A DNA stretch of 64,000 bases from Betaproteobacteria bacterium (GCA_016873935.1 VGVT01000002.1:57443-121442), one strand, 5' to 3'. Positions 43,662 to 54,961 are shown, counted from the first letter of the stretch. Notes: a model not told the origin generated them from the letters alone. Made by a program: numbers and translations.

Positions 43662-46447
43662 GCCAACAGCTCCGGCGCCGGCCGGCCGATGAGGTAGCCT
43701 TGCGCGTAGTCCACGCCGATTTCGCGCAGGATGGCCAGGGTGGCCTCGTCCTCGACGAATTCGGCGATGGTGTACTTGCCGAAGCCCCGCACCGCGTCGT
43801 TCAGCGCCTTCACGAACACCACATCGTCCTGGTTGTGGAGTAGACCCTTGATGAAGGAGCCGTCGATCTTGACGAAATCCACCGGCAGTTCCTTCAGGTA
43901 TTGGAAGGAACTGTAGCCGACGCCGAAATCATCCAGGCCGAAGGCGCAGCCAAGGCCGCGCAGCTGCGCCATGATGCGCGTGGCGCTGGAGAAATTGGCC
44001 AGCGCGGCGGTCTCGGTGATCTCCAGCAGCAGCCGCCCCCCGTCGACGCCATGCCTGGCCAGGGCTTCCTTCATGGTCTCGTAGGCCATGTCGTCGTCGA
44101 AACTGCGACTGGACAGGTTGAGCGCGACCTTGACGTCGCCACCCCGCTCGGCGACGAAGTCGACCACCGCCTTGATCACCCAGCGATCGATGCGGCGGAT
44201 GAGGCCGGTACTCTCGGCCACGTCGATGAACAGGCCCGGGGACACCAGGGTGCCATCCCTGCCCTTCAGACGCAGCAGAGCCTCGTAATGGCCGATGCGG
44301 CCGCTGGCGATGTGCTGGATGGGCTGGAAAAACATGACGAATCGTTCCTCGTCGAGCGCTTGTTCCACCTCGGTGCGCCAGTGCGCGCGGCGCCCGGCCA
44401 GCTCGCGATAAGCATCGTCGCTGGAATACAGATGCCACGAACCGTGCCCCTTGGCGCGCGCCTGGGTAAGGGCGATCTCGCCATTCGCCAGCAGGTTGTC
44501 GGCGTCCCCGGAGGTCTCGTTGAACAACACGATTCCGACGCAGGCGGACAGCCGGCTCCTGATGCCCCCTTCCCCCTCGCCGCCCGGATAGGCGACGGGC
44601 TGATTGAGGCCACGCGCGATGACGATCGCCTCGGCGGAACTGATGCCGGCGAACACCATGGCGAAATCGTCGCCGCCCAGGCGGGCGCTCAGGACCGGTC
44701 TGGGCTGCAGACTCTCGACGTGCCGGGCAAAGCCCTGCAGGACGCGGTCCCCATCCTCGTGGCCGACGGAATCATTGACCGCGCGGAACTCGTCGATATC
44801 GCAAAGAATGAGCACACCTTTGACGCCGTTGGCCAGCAAACCATCGAGTTCCCGCTTGAATGCGCGCCGGTTGTAAAGCCCCGTGATGCTGTCGTGCTCG
44901 GCCAGCACCATCAGGCTGCGTTCCACCTGTCGGTAGTCGGTCACATCTAGGCCCACCGAGAGATAGGCCCTCTCGCCATGCTGGTCGTCCAGACAGGAAT
45001 GGAACCAGACCACGTCGCGCTCGACGCCATCGGGCCGGAAAAAACTGCTCTCGCTGTGGGCAACGTCACCCATCTCCATGCGATCGAGCAATCCGGCGAA
45101 ATGCTCGCGCTGCTGGCCGGTCATGAACAGGTCGGGGAAGACGTGCCCCTTCAGTTCGACGGTCTCGTGGCCGCTCGAACTCACCGCGTGCACGTTGGCC
45201 AGCCGGATCCTCTGATCACGGCCATAAGTAAGGATCAGCACCGGCGCCGTATCGAGCAGGCCGGCGACGAAATCACGTTCCTGCTCCAGTTGCAAGGCCT
45301 GGGCCTTCAGCGAGGTGGTGTATTCCCTGGACAGCGCGTGCAGTTCTTCCAGCGTGTCGGCGAGGGCATGCGTGAGTCCGGCGAGGTCGTCGACCTCGTC
45401 GCGATGCATGGCCGCGCGATGTTTCACCGGCAGCGCGGCGCGCGCCTGATCGTAGCGCCCCTCTCCCAGCAAGGGCAGCGCAAGCATGGCTTGGCGCAGG
45501 CGATTCATGGTGGGCCGCAGCAGGAAGTAGAGCAAGCCCAGGGCCAGCACCAGGATAAAACCGCCCAGGATCAGACTGGAACGCACAGCACGCGCCAGAT
45601 CTCGCTTTTCCGCGGTGATGTCGACGATGGCCAGGAACTTGACCGCGTCCCCTCCCTGGGGAGGGGCGCTCAGGCGATAAAGGCGGAAATGGCGGTCCGC
45701 CCACTCCACCTGGAAGACGTCCCCACCTGCTTGATGTCCCTCCGCGCGATCCTCGGGCCGCAGGGAACGCACCAGATCCTCGTAGGAAGCGCCACCGCTC
45801 ACCGAGATGAGGTTCCCCACCGGGGAATTCGCGCCGCGCGTGTCGAGCACGGCCAACTCGTGACCGGAAAGGCGGCGAAAATCCAGAACCAGTTCCTGCA
45901 GACCCGCCGACAGGATCACCGTTCCCACGTAAGTTCCGCGCTCAACCAGCGGCACAGCGGTGATGTACAGGCAACGCGGCTTGCATTCGAGCCGGTGGCT
46001 GGGCTCTTCGTCGTGCATGGCCTCTCCCGCCAGGCGCGGGATGTGGGCGCCGGCATCCGCCATGCCCCAGTCTCCGAGGACTTCACCACCCGGCAACAGG
46101 AAGGCGACCCGATCGAGACCATGGGTGAGATTGAGATCCGACCAGAAAGGCTCGAATACCCGCGCCAGACCGGGCTTGTCCGCCTGTCGCAATGCGGCGC
46201 GCACGCCCGGCAGATCCGCCACCAGAGTGCCAAGCGCTTGCAGGCGGGAGGACTGGTGTTGAAACAGCCTGCCAAGCAGATCGACGGAACGGACCTGCTG
46301 CTGGGCCAGCGCAGCTTGCTGGCGTTCATCCAGGGTGCGCAGCGAGAGCCAGGTGAAGGCGGCGGTGATCACCACCATGGACAGCCCGGCAAACCATATC
46401 ACCTTGAGCCGAATGCTGAGAAATGCGTGCTTCCGGCCACTGGTCAT
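43658..46447 (-). CDS. membrane sensor with periplasmic domain, PAS, GGDEF (GGDDF) and EAL
   Basis: This 929-residue protein has a first membrane helix (about 12-34), a periplasmic sensor region (about 35-290; CKPRCLYITAVPLV), a second helix (about 293-318), a linker/HAMP-like segment, PAS (about 395-520), GGDEF (about 530-690) and EAL (about 705-925). The GGDEF signature reads RLGGDDF, with Asp for the catalytic Glu, so cyclase activity may be weak. The EAL domain keeps YEALLRLK, LLEITETAAL and DDFGVGYSSFQYLK. It is the last gene after the PstS-like and porin genes, suggesting that it responds to the same signal. Confidence 0.88.
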   Translation of the reverse strand: MTSGRKHAFLSIRLKVIWFAGLSMVVITAAFTWLSLRTLDERQQAALAQQQVRSVDLLGRLFQHQSSRLQALGTLVADLPGVRAALRQADKPGLARVFEPFWSDLNLTHGLDRVAFLLPGGEVLGDWGMADAGAHIPRLAGEAMHDEEPSHRLECKPRCLYITAVPLVERGTYVGTVILSAGLQELVLDFRRLSGHELAVLDTRGANSPVGNLISVSGGASYEDLVRSLRPEDRAEGHQAGGDVFQVEWADRHFRLYRLSAPPQGGDAVKFLAIVDITAEKRDLARAVRSSLILGGFILVLALGLLYFLLRPTMNRLRQAMLALPLLGEGRYDQARAALPVKHRAAMHRDEVDDLAGLTHALADTLEELHALSREYTTSLKAQALQLEQERDFVAGLLDTAPVLILTYGRDQRIRLANVHAVSSSGHETVELKGHVFPDLFMTGQQREHFAGLLDRMEMGDVAHSESSFFRPDGVERDVVWFHSCLDDQHGERAYLSVGLDVTDYRQVERSLMVLAEHDSITGLYNRRAFKRELDGLLANGVKGVLILCDIDEFRAVNDSVGHEDGDRVLQGFARHVESLQPRPVLSARLGGDDFAMVFAGISSAEAIVIARGLNQPVAYPGGEGEGGIRSRLSACVGIVLFNETSGDADNLLANGEIALTQARAKGHGSWHLYSSDDAYRELAGRRAHWRTEVEQALDEERFVMFFQPIQHIASGRIGHYEALLRLKGRDGTLVSPGLFIDVAESTGLIRRIDRWVIKAVVDFVAERGGDVKVALNLSSRSFDDDMAYETMKEALARHGVDGGRLLLEITETAALANFSSATRIMAQLRGLGCAFGLDDFGVGYSSFQYLKELPVDFVKIDGSFIKGLLHNQDDVVFVKALNDAVRGFGKYTIAEFVEDEATLAILREIGVDYAQGYLIGRPAPELLA

Positions 46448-46460
46448 CAATCCTGCCCTC

Positions 46461-47686
46461 TCAGAAACGCCACGCGGCTTGCATAAGCAGCATATTCCAC
46501 TTCCTGGCCATGCCGGCGGCCGGGTTGTCCACCTGAGCTAGCCATGCCGTGCCATCGACATGGTGAATCTCAGCAAACAGAGCAAGGTCGCCCACGTCCC
46601 TGCGCACACCAAGTACCCAATCCCTGGCATAACGCGAATAGTCGGGCAGCCCCAGGGGTTTGCCGAACGAGGAACCATTCTTGTCGTCCTTGTCCAGATA
46701 GAGCGCGTCGTAGCGCAAGTAGGCCTGCCAGCCCGCCGGCAGGCGGCGCGTCGCCTGCACGTACCAGGCCTGCGTGGTGTTGTCCTCGAAGTTGATGAAG
46801 GGACCGTAATTCCTGGCTTTGATGGTGGTCTCGGAATACTCCGCCGTGAGCGACCAATCCTCGGAATTGTGTTCGAGGGAAACCACCCAGGTGGGCAATC
46901 GATGGTTTCCGGGCGCTAGATCCTGGGTAAATGGATTGGGACCGAGTGGTCCACCCGGCCTGTAATCCATGCGGAACTCGCCCATGGAAAAACCGGCGCG
47001 CCAGCGGCCGTCCGCCGAATCCAGGCTGACCTGTCCCAACCAGGAGGTCTTGCCTTCGAAGCGCCCGAGCCTGTCGAGCAGCATGAATACCAGTTCGAGT
47101 TCCTTGTCGTTCACCTCTGGCCGCAAGGCGCTGAGCTGCCAGGAAAGCCCGCCGGCATCTCCTGAATGATCGCCATACAGGGAAACACCGGGCGCGGCCA
47201 GATAGAAATCTCGGATGCGGTCGAGGTAGATCGACTGCGGCATGAGGATGCCCGGCCGCGTGTGGGCTACGTCGCGGGTAGTGTTATGGAAGCCGATAGG
47301 GTTCTTGATCTTGCCCAGGCGCAGCGCAGCCCAGCCCGGTCGTCACCATATGTCAGGAAAGTGTAATCGATGAAACCGTAATCCAGGCGAAGGTCACCAT
47401 CGTCGGCGTCGCCGGCCCAGCGCGCCAGAGCCTGGCCCGACACCAGCCAGTCCGGATTGGGGCGCCAGGACATATTGACACCCATCTCACGCATGTCCCA
47501 GGCCACCTTGCTGGCGCTGTCGCCGCCTACGTTGTTGTCGCTGCTGCGCACCACCGCCTGGCTGAGGAAGCCATGCAGCTGGAGGCCATCGCCCAACTCC
47601 TGAGCGGTGGCGCTGGTGGCGGACAGAGCCCAGCACAGCAGGGGCAAACACCACCTACTCGATGCGGAGAATCTTGACCTGATCAT
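46461..47686 (-). pseudogene. outer-membrane porin-like protein, frameshifted
   Basis: Two adjacent frames together encode one beta-barrel protein of about 400 residues. The 5' part (47686-47267) has a signal peptide ending SATAQ and starts the barrel (LQLHGFLSQAVVRSS); the 3' part continues it from about 47330 and ends with aromatic WRF, typical of outer-membrane barrels. The break coincides with a tandem repeat of CTGCG on the coding strand (47329-47320). Deleting one copy restores AGLRLGKIKNPIGFHNTTRD and an unbroken frame. It overlaps the PstS-like gene by 32 nt. It may be a true pseudogene, a slippage-based on/off switch or an assembly error. Confidence 0.75.
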
Positions 47687-48098
47687 GGGTCTTCGCCTTC
47701 CTTACGTAACCAATGGCGCCCGGCGTGGAGGCCACCCTGGACAACATTTCTTCTTCGCTGGAGACCTCGCCGGGGGCCTGCGCGATGCCCGAATACACGA
47801 GCCGGTCCCAGGACTGGCGCAGTTGATAGGGGAACAGGTTGAGCCGCTCCTTGCAGAGGGAGCCATGTGTGGGGTGTTGGTCGGCGAGGACGAATACCTT
47901 GATCGGCGTTCCGTCCGGCCACTTCACGTGACGCATACCGAATATTGCGCGTGCCGAGGCTACCGACAACACTGCCTGGGACACGTCCCTGTGGGCGATG
48001 ATGTCGACCGCCAACGCGGGCCCGGCCATGACCAGACCAAGGAGAGCCAGACCCAGGACGAAGAGCCCCCCCCCGGCGCACGCCTGCGCCACGCCCAC
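47655..48098 (-). CDS. secreted PstS-like (phosphate-type) substrate-binding protein
   Basis: This small product (147 residues) has a hydrophobic signal segment (LFVLGLALLGLVMAGPALA) and a PBP-like domain: DIIAHRDVSQAVLSVASARAI, FGMRHVKWPDGTPIKVFVL, SWDRLVYSGIAQAP and TPGAIGYVRKA, resembling one lobe of PstS-type binding proteins. The 5' end is uncertain. The available GTG start (48098) gives an uncharged N-terminus, and a run of nine G residues (coding strand, 48074-48066) sits just before the hydrophobic core. A GTG at 48144 that overlaps the dapB stop would supply a basic N-terminus if the run were shorter by one. Confidence 0.75.
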   Translation of the reverse strand: MGVAQACAGGGLFVLGLALLGLVMAGPALAVDIIAHRDVSQAVLSVASARAIFGMRHVKWPDGTPIKVFVLADQHPTHGSLCKERLNLFPYQLRQSWDRLVYSGIAQAPGEVSSEEEMLSRVASTPGAIGYVRKAKTHDQVKILRIE

Positions 48099-48140
48099 GC
48101 GTGATGCGGCGATCGGCCTGCGTGACGGGACACTGGTACG

Positions 48141-49327
<1,187 letters not shown>

Positions 49328-49401
49328 GGAACTGGGCGTTGGCTATGGGGACGGAAAGCCGCGCTATGATAGCGGCATCTGCCTATTCCGTCATACGCGC
49401 T

Positions 49402-49854
49402 ATGAGCAATACGGATCAACTCCGGACCATGGGCCTGAAAGTCACCGGCCCGCGTCTCAAGATACTCAACCTGTTCGAGCAGACCGAGCGCCGCCATCTC
49501 ACCGCCGAGGACGTCTACCGCCTGCTCATGGCCGAGAACATCGACGTCGGGCTGGCCACGGTGTACCGCGTGCTCACGCAGTTCGAGCACGCCGGCCTGC
49601 TGATGCGCCACCACTTCGACAACGACAAGGCGGTCTACGAACTCAACCGCGGCAGCCATCATGACCACCTGCTCTGCCTGCAGTGCGGCAAGGTGGAGGA
49701 GTTCTTCGACCCGGCCATCGAGAAACGCCAGCAGGCCATCGCCGCCGAACGCGGCTTCCGCCTGGCCGAGCACGCGCTGCATCTCTACGTCGAGTGCATC
49801 AAGGAGAACTGCCCGAACCGCAAGGCCGGCAAGTCCGGAGGCAGGGCGGATTAG
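49402..49854 (+). CDS. fur: ferric uptake regulator Fur
   Basis: Fur represses iron-uptake genes when loaded with Fe2+. The 150-residue protein has the winged-helix N-terminus ([35 protein letters not shown]) and the metal-binding part ([24 protein letters not shown]). I chose ATG 49402 because homologues begin MSNxxxLRxxGLKVT. A TATGAT hexamer at 49365-49370 is a possible -10 element. Its end overlaps the convergent recN gene by 4 nt. Confidence 0.95.
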   Translation: MSNTDQLRTMGLKVTGPRLKILNLFEQTERRHLTAEDVYRLLMAENIDVGLATVYRVLTQFEHAGLLMRHHFDNDKAVYELNRGSHHDHLLCLQCGKVEEFFDPAIEKRQQAIAAERGFRLAEHALHLYVECIKENCPNRKAGKSGGRAD

Positions 49855-51569
49855 CCGCTTGGCGGCGTAATCCGCCGGGGATTGCCAGTCTTTTCTCTCG
49901 TGCCGGCAGTCGCATCCCCGCCGGCCAGCATTTCCGCGGCGTGCGCGCGGGTGGCTGGGGTGATGGTGACGCCGCCGAGCATGCGCGCCACTTCCTCCAC
50001 CCGCGTCTCCCCGTCCAGCAGTTCCACCCTTGACACCGCCCGGCCGTCGTGGGCGGACTTGCTGACGCGGTAGTGGTTGGCCGCGCGGGCAGCGACCTGG
50101 GCGAGGTGGGTAACACACAGCACCTGCCGGGAGCGGCCCAGATCGGCGAGCAGACGGCCGACGATTTCCGCGACGCCGCCACCAATGCCGGCATCCACTT
50201 CGTCGAAGACCAGGGTGGCGGCGCCGGAGACACCGGACAACACCGTTTGCAGGGCCAGCCCCACCCGCGATAGTTCGCCGCCGGAAGCGGTCTTCGCCAG
50301 CGGCTTCAAACTCTGGCCGGCATGGGGAGCCACCTGGAATTCCACGTCTTCGAGGCCGTGCGCGGCGGGTTCCCCAGCGGCTAGTTCCACCGCGAAGCGG
50401 CCTCCCGGCATGGCGAGTTGCTGCATGGCCGCGGTCACCGCCTTGGCGAGCTTGCCGGCGGCTTTGCCGCGTTGCCGGGAGAGGGCCTCGGCATCCTTGC
50501 GGTAGGCCGCCTCGGCTTCCGCCTCGGCGCGGGCCAGGGCCGCGGGATCGGCGACGGCGCCGAGTTCGGCGAGGCGGGCGCGGGCGGCGGCCAGGTGCTC
50601 GGGAATCTCCTCGGGCTTGACACGAAACTTGCGGGCGGCGGACTGGATCGCGGCAAGTCGCAGATCCGCCTCGTTCAGGGCCTCCGGGTCGAGGTCCACC
50701 CGCTCGGCATAGCGGGCCAGTTCCCGTTCGGCTTCATGCAGGGCCTCGCCCGCACTTTCCAGCAGGGCCAGGGGTCCGGCCAGGGCCGGGTCGATGCCGG
50801 CCAGGTCGGCAAGCTGGTGACGCAGGGCGCGCAGGCGGTCGAGCAGGCCGGTATCGTCGCCGTCCAGGACCTCCCCCGCGGCGCGGGCCCCGGCCAGCAG
50901 ATCGGCTGCATGGGCGAGACGGCGGTGGTCTTCCTGCAAGCTCTGCCAGCCCTCGGCGGTAAAGGCCAGGCTGGCCAGTTCCCGTTCCGTCCAGGCCAGG
51001 CGCTCGCGTTCCGCGTCCAGTTCGCCGGCCTGGCGTTCGGCGGCTTCCCGGCGGGCGCCGGCGGCGCGCCAGAGGCGGTGGCGTTCCGCCGTGGCGGCGG
51101 CGAGATCGGCACAGCCGGCATAGGCGTCCAGCAACCGGCGCTGCTCGGCGGCCTTGAGCAGGGAGTAGTGGGCGTGCTGGCCGTGGATGTCGACCAGGAA
51201 TTCGCCGGCCTCCTTGAGCTGCTGGGCGGTGGCCGGGCGGCCGTTGACGAAGGCGCGGGAACGGCCGCCGCCCTCGACCACCCGGCGCAGCAGCAGGACG
51301 CCGTCGTCGCCGGCCAGTTCGTATTCCTCCAGCCAGGCGGCAAGCCCGGGCACCTCGCCGGTGGCGAACTCGGCGGCCACCTCGGCCCGCTCGGCACCCT
51401 CCCGCACCACGCCCGCATCCGCCCGCTCCCCCAGCACCAGGGCCAGGGCGCCCAGCAGAATGGACTTGCCGGCGCCGGTCTCGCCGGTGAGCACGGCGAA
51501 GCCCGGCCGAAACTCCAGATCCAGGTGATCCACCAGGACGAAATCGGTGATGGACAGGCTTAACAGCAT
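49851..51569 (-). CDS. recN: DNA repair protein RecN
   Basis: RecN is an SMC-like ATPase recruited to double-strand breaks. The 572-residue protein has Walker A in [17 protein letters not shown], long coiled-coil arms (about 150-370, Glu/Ala/Arg-rich), the ABC signature [14 protein letters not shown] and Walker [16 protein letters not shown] chose ATG 51569 ([15 protein letters not shown]), which abuts heptamer array C; a start at 51584 would lie within the array. Confidence 0.95.
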   Translation of the reverse strand: MLLSLSITDFVLVDHLDLEFRPGFAVLTGETGAGKSILLGALALVLGERADAGVVREGAERAEVAAEFATGEVPGLAAWLEEYELAGDDGVLLLRRVVEGGGRSRAFVNGRPATAQQLKEAGEFLVDIHGQHAHYSLLKAAEQRRLLDAYAGCADLAAATAERHRLWRAAGARREAAERQAGELDAERERLAWTERELASLAFTAEGWQSLQEDHRRLAHAADLLAGARAAGEVLDGDDTGLLDRLRALRHQLADLAGIDPALAGPLALLESAGEALHEAERELARYAERVDLDPEALNEADLRLAAIQSAARKFRVKPEEIPEHLAAARARLAELGAVADPAALARAEAEAEAAYRKDAEALSRQRGKAAGKLAKAVTAAMQQLAMPGGRFAVELAAGEPAAHGLEDVEFQVAPHAGQSLKPLAKTASGGELSRVGLALQTVLSGVSGAATLVFDEVDAGIGGGVAEIVGRLLADLGRSRQVLCVTHLAQVAARAANHYRVSKSAHDGRAVSRVELLDGETRVEEVARMLGGVTITPATRAHAAEMLAGGDATAGTREKTGNPRRITPPSG

Positions 51570-51573
51570 TTGG

Positions 51574-51665
51574 GCGAGTGGCAAGTCGCAAGTGGCGAGT
51601 GGATGACAAGGCGCCGGGGTTGCGCGACTCGCCCCTCGGCCCTCACCACTTGCGACTCACCACTC
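51574..51665 (-). repeat. inverted heptamer array C (GCGAGTG words), nadK-recN
   Basis: On the plus strand the left arm (51574-51601) is GCGAGTG, GCAAGTC, GCAAGTG, GCGAGTG. The right arm (51624-51665) has six units: GCGACTC, GCCCCTC, GGCCCTC, ACCACTT, GCGACTC, ACCACTC. About three quarters of the left arm can pair with the right arm. The array spans the entire gap from the nadK stop codon to the recN start codon. Confidence 0.8.
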
Positions 51666-52536
51666 ACAGCTTCTCCCCCCAGTGCAGCTTCTGCCTGAGG
51701 GTGTCGTAATAGTTGTGGCCTTCCGGATGCAGCAGGCGCACGGTCCTGCGGGCGCGGCGGATCACCACCCGGTCGCCCACCATCAGGTCGGAGTGGAGCT
51801 GGCCGTCGAAGTGGACGCGGGCGTCGCTGGCGTGGATCAGGTTGATCTCGATCTCCGAGTTGCTGTGCACGGCGATGGGCCGGGCAGACAGGGTGTGCGG
51901 GCAGATCGGCGCCATCACCACCGCTTCCAGTGTGGGGTGCAGGATGGGGCCGCCGGCGGACAGCGCGTAGGCGGTGGAACCGGTCGGGGAAGCCACCACC
52001 AGGCCGTCGGCGCGCTGACTGTAGACGAACTGGTTGTCGATGTAGACCTCGAACTCGATGAGCCGACCCATGGTGCTCTTGCTCACCACCACGTCGTTGA
52101 AGGCGTAGGAGGCGATGAGCACATCCTCGTGCCGCTCGACGCTGGCTTCCAGCATGATGCGATCCTCGGCCACGTGCTGGCCGGAGAGCATGTCGTCGAG
52201 GGTGGTGAACATGGTGTCGATGGACACGTCGGCAAGGAAGCCCAGGCGCCCCTGGTTGACGCCGATCAGCGGCACCTGGCTGTCGGCCAGGCTGCGCGCG
52301 ATGTTGAGCAGGGTGCCGTCGCCGCCCATGACGATGGCCAGGTCGACCTGGCCGCCGATTTCCTTCAGGCTGGCCACCGGAAACTCGCGCAGGTCGCAGG
52401 AATCGGCGGTATGCGCGGTGAGCATCACGACATGGCCACGCTTGCCGAGAAAGTCCGCCAGGCGCAGCAGCGAACCGGTGCAGGCCGGGGTGTTGAACTT
52501 GCCCACCAGGGCGATAGTCTTGAAATCGGCTTTCAT
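51664..52536 (-). CDS. nadK: NAD kinase NadK
   Basis: NadK phosphorylates NAD+ to NADP+. The 290-residue protein has IALVGKFNTPACTGSLLRLA at the N-terminus, the GGDGT motif in VMGGDGTLLN, GVNQGRLGFLADV and the C-terminal-domain ATSPTGSTAYALSAGGPIL-type motif (read here as VASPTGSTAYALSAGG). It is divergent from hrcA and upstream of recN. Its stop codon lies within heptamer array C. Confidence 0.95.
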   Translation of the reverse strand: MKADFKTIALVGKFNTPACTGSLLRLADFLGKRGHVVMLTAHTADSCDLREFPVASLKEIGGQVDLAIVMGGDGTLLNIARSLADSQVPLIGVNQGRLGFLADVSIDTMFTTLDDMLSGQHVAEDRIMLEASVERHEDVLIASYAFNDVVVSKSTMGRLIEFEVYIDNQFVYSQRADGLVVASPTGSTAYALSAGGPILHPTLEAVVMAPICPHTLSARPIAVHSNSEIEINLIHASDARVHFDGQLHSDLMVGDRVVIRRARRTVRLLHPEGHNYYDTLRQKLHWGEKL

Positions 52537-52584
52537 GGCGTGAAATTATAGCCATCCCCTTCCATGGCCAACCCGGCAGGATTC

Positions 52585-53619
52585 ATGCCCAACACGCCCG
52601 ACCTCAACGACCGCGCCAGGCTCCTGCTGAAGTTCCTCGTCGAACGCTACATCGAGGATGGACAGCCGGTGGGCTCGCGCACCCTTTCCAAGTATGCCGA
52701 GCTCAACCTGTCGCCCGCCTCCATCCGCAACATCATGGCGGACCTGGAGGAGTTCGGCTTCATCGCCAGCCCGCATACCTCGGCCGGACGCGTGCCGACG
52801 CCGCGCGGCTACCGCTTGTTCGTCGACACCCTGCTCACCGTCAAGCCCCTGAATCAGGGCGAGGTGCGCCAGATCGAGGCCACCCTGGCGCCGGCCGACC
52901 CGCAGCGCCTGCTCAACGCCGCCTCGCACCTGCTGGCCGAACTGACGACTCACGCCGGCGTGGTGCTGATTCCCAAGCGGCGCCACCAGAACCTGCGGCA
53001 GATCGAATTCCTCGGCCTGTCGGACAAGCGCATCCTGCTCATCATGGTCACCGCCGAGGGCGAGGTGCAGAACCGTGTCATCCTCACCGAGCGCGCTTAC
53101 GACGCGGCCCAACTGGTGCGCGCCGCCAACTACTTCAACGCGCATTTCGCCGGGCTTTCCTTCGAGCAGGTCCAGCCCCGCCTGGCCGATGAACTGGCCG
53201 CGCTGAAATCCGACATCAGCCAGCTCATGGAACTGGTGGTGGCCGCCGGCACCGACGCCTTCAGCGGCGCCGGCAAGGAATACGTGCTGTCCGGCGAGCG
53301 CAACCTGCTCGGCGCGCCGGAACTGTCGGCGAACATGGACCGCCTGCGCGAACTGTTCGGCCTCTTCGAGCAGCGGACCGAACTCATGCAACTGCTGGAC
53401 GTGAGCCACACCGCCAGCGGCATCCAGTTGTTCATCGGCGCCGAATCGGGCGTCGCCCCCCTGGACGAATGCAGCGTCATCGCCGCCCCCTACGAGGTCA
53501 ACGGCGAGGTGGTCGGCACCCTGGGCGTCATCGGCCCGACACGCATGGCCTACGAACGGGTCATTCCCATCGTCGACATCACCGCCCGACTGCTGTCGAA
53601 CGCGCTTTCGTATCATTGA
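52585..53619 (+). CDS. hrcA: heat-inducible transcription repressor HrcA
   Basis: HrcA represses groE/dnaK-type heat-shock operons at CIRCE sites. The protein (344 residues from ATG 52585; an ATG at 52564 would add 7) has the winged-helix segment [58 protein letters not shown] and a C-terminal GAF-like domain with [18 protein letters not shown]. No CIRCE sequence was seen near it. hemH follows across heptamer array D. Confidence 0.94.
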   Translation: MPNTPDLNDRARLLLKFLVERYIEDGQPVGSRTLSKYAELNLSPASIRNIMADLEEFGFIASPHTSAGRVPTPRGYRLFVDTLLTVKPLNQGEVRQIEATLAPADPQRLLNAASHLLAELTTHAGVVLIPKRRHQNLRQIEFLGLSDKRILLIMVTAEGEVQNRVILTERAYDAAQLVRAANYFNAHFAGLSFEQVQPRLADELAALKSDISQLMELVVAAGTDAFSGAGKEYVLSGERNLLGAPELSANMDRLRELFGLFEQRTELMQLLDVSHTASGIQLFIGAESGVAPLDECSVIAAPYEVNGEVVGTLGVIGPTRMAYERVIPIVDITARLLSNALSYH

Positions 53620-53626
53620 TTGACTT

Positions 53627-53781
53627 GGGAAACGGGAAAAGGGAAAAGAGAAACGGACAAACCCAAACCACCCCTACCCCCACGTTTCCCGTTTCCCGTT
53701 TCCCTTTTCCCTTTTCCCATTTCCCTTTTCCCTTTTCCCTTTTCCCTTTTCCCTTTTCCCATTTCCCTTTTCCCATTTCCA
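53627..53781 (+). repeat. inverted heptamer array D (GGGAAAN/NTTTCCC words), hrcA-hemH
   Basis: The left arm (53627-53654) is GGGAAAC, GGGAAAA, GGGAAAA, GAGAAAC, followed by a degenerate GGACAAA. The right arm (53684-53781) has fourteen units: three GTTTCCC, two TTTTCCC, ATTTCCC, five TTTTCCC, ATTTCCC, TTTTCCC, ATTTCCA. The array starts 7 nt after the hrcA stop and ends 6 nt before the hemH start codon. The right arm is an expanded tandem repeat and is likely to be length-variable. Confidence 0.85.
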
Positions 53782-53787
53782 CCCCCC

Positions 53788-54866
53788 ATGCCCTACTACC
53801 TCCCCGAACCCTCCTTCCGCCACGATCAGCCAGCACGCGTCGGCATCCTGCTCAGGCGCAGGCGGTGCGCCCCTACCTCAAGGAGTTCCTGTGGGACCGG
53901 CGCGTGGTGGAGATTCCCCGCCCCGTCTGGTGGCTGATCCTGAACGGCGTCATCCTCAACACCCGGCCTGGAAAATCGGCAGAGAAGTACGCCTCCATCT
54001 GGCGGCCCGAGGGCTCGCCGCTGAAGCACTTCACCGCGCGGCAAAGCCTCCTGCTCGCCGAGGAACTGGCGCGCCGCCTGCCCGAGGCGCCGGTGGTCGA
54101 CTACGCCATGCGTTACGGCAAGCCTTCCGTGGCCGAGAAGATCGCGGCCCTACGCGCCCAGGGCGTCGACCGCCTGCTGGTGCTGCCGCTCTACCCCCAG
54201 TACGCCGCCAGCAGCAGCGGCTCCGCCCTGGACGCGGTCTGGCAGCTCATGCTGCGCACCCGCAATCCGCCCGAACTCCGTGCGCTGCACCATTTCCACG
54301 ACCACCCCGCCTACATCGCCGCCCTGCGCCAGAGCATCGAAAGCTACTGGGCCGAGCATGGCCGTCCCGACACCCTGGTCATGAGCTTTCACGGCGTGCC
54401 GCGCCGCAGCCTCGACCTGGGCGACCCCTACCACTGCGAGTGCCGCAAGACCGGCCGCCTGCTGGCGGAGAGCCTGGGGCTGTCCGCCGAGCAGTACCGG
54501 GTCACCTTCCAGTCCCGCTTCGGCCGCGCCGAGTGGTTGCAGCCCTATACCGACAAGACCCTGGAAGAACTCGGGCGGGCAAAGACCCGGCGGGTGGACA
54601 TCGCCTGTCCCGGCTTTGTCGCGGATTGCCTGGAAACCCTGGAAGAAATCGCCATGGAGGGCAAGGCGACCTTTCTCAATGCCGGCGGTGGCGAGTTCCA
54701 CCACATCCCCGCCCTCAACGACCGGCCGGTCTGGATCCACGCCCTGGCCGATGTGCTGCTGCCGCATCTCGCCGGCTGGCTGCCGGCGCCCGGCGGTGAA
54801 CATGCCCCCACCGAGGATCTCCAGGCCAGACTGCGGCGCGCCCGCGAACTCGGCGCGTCGGACTGA
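53788..54866 (+). pseudogene. hemH: ferrochelatase HemH, frameshifted by an apparent 28-nt deletion
   Basis: HemH inserts Fe2+ into protoporphyrin IX, the last step of haem synthesis. The N-terminus ([20 protein letters not shown]) is read from ATG 53788, but after LL (about 53852) the frame switches. The rest ([20 protein letters not shown] onward, with [11 protein letters not shown], the HCECRKTG region and [11 protein letters not shown]) lies in another frame to 54866. The conserved LVNLGTPDAPT segment that should join the two parts is missing. A 28-nt loss accounts for both the missing residues and the frame change. As haem is needed for the cytochromes encoded nearby, an assembly error or a second ferrochelatase should be considered. 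Confidence 0.8.
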
Positions 54867-54961
54867 AAGCCGGATCGCTCCCCACACCGCTACCCACCTC
54901 CGGGCTCGCACGCGGCCCCGCCTATCGGCCGGGAAGCCGCGCCAATATTAGAGTTTGCTTG

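Noticed and set aside
53684..53781. Possible CRISPR array
   Set aside because: Units are 7 nt in direct tandem with no spacers, and no cas genes are nearby.
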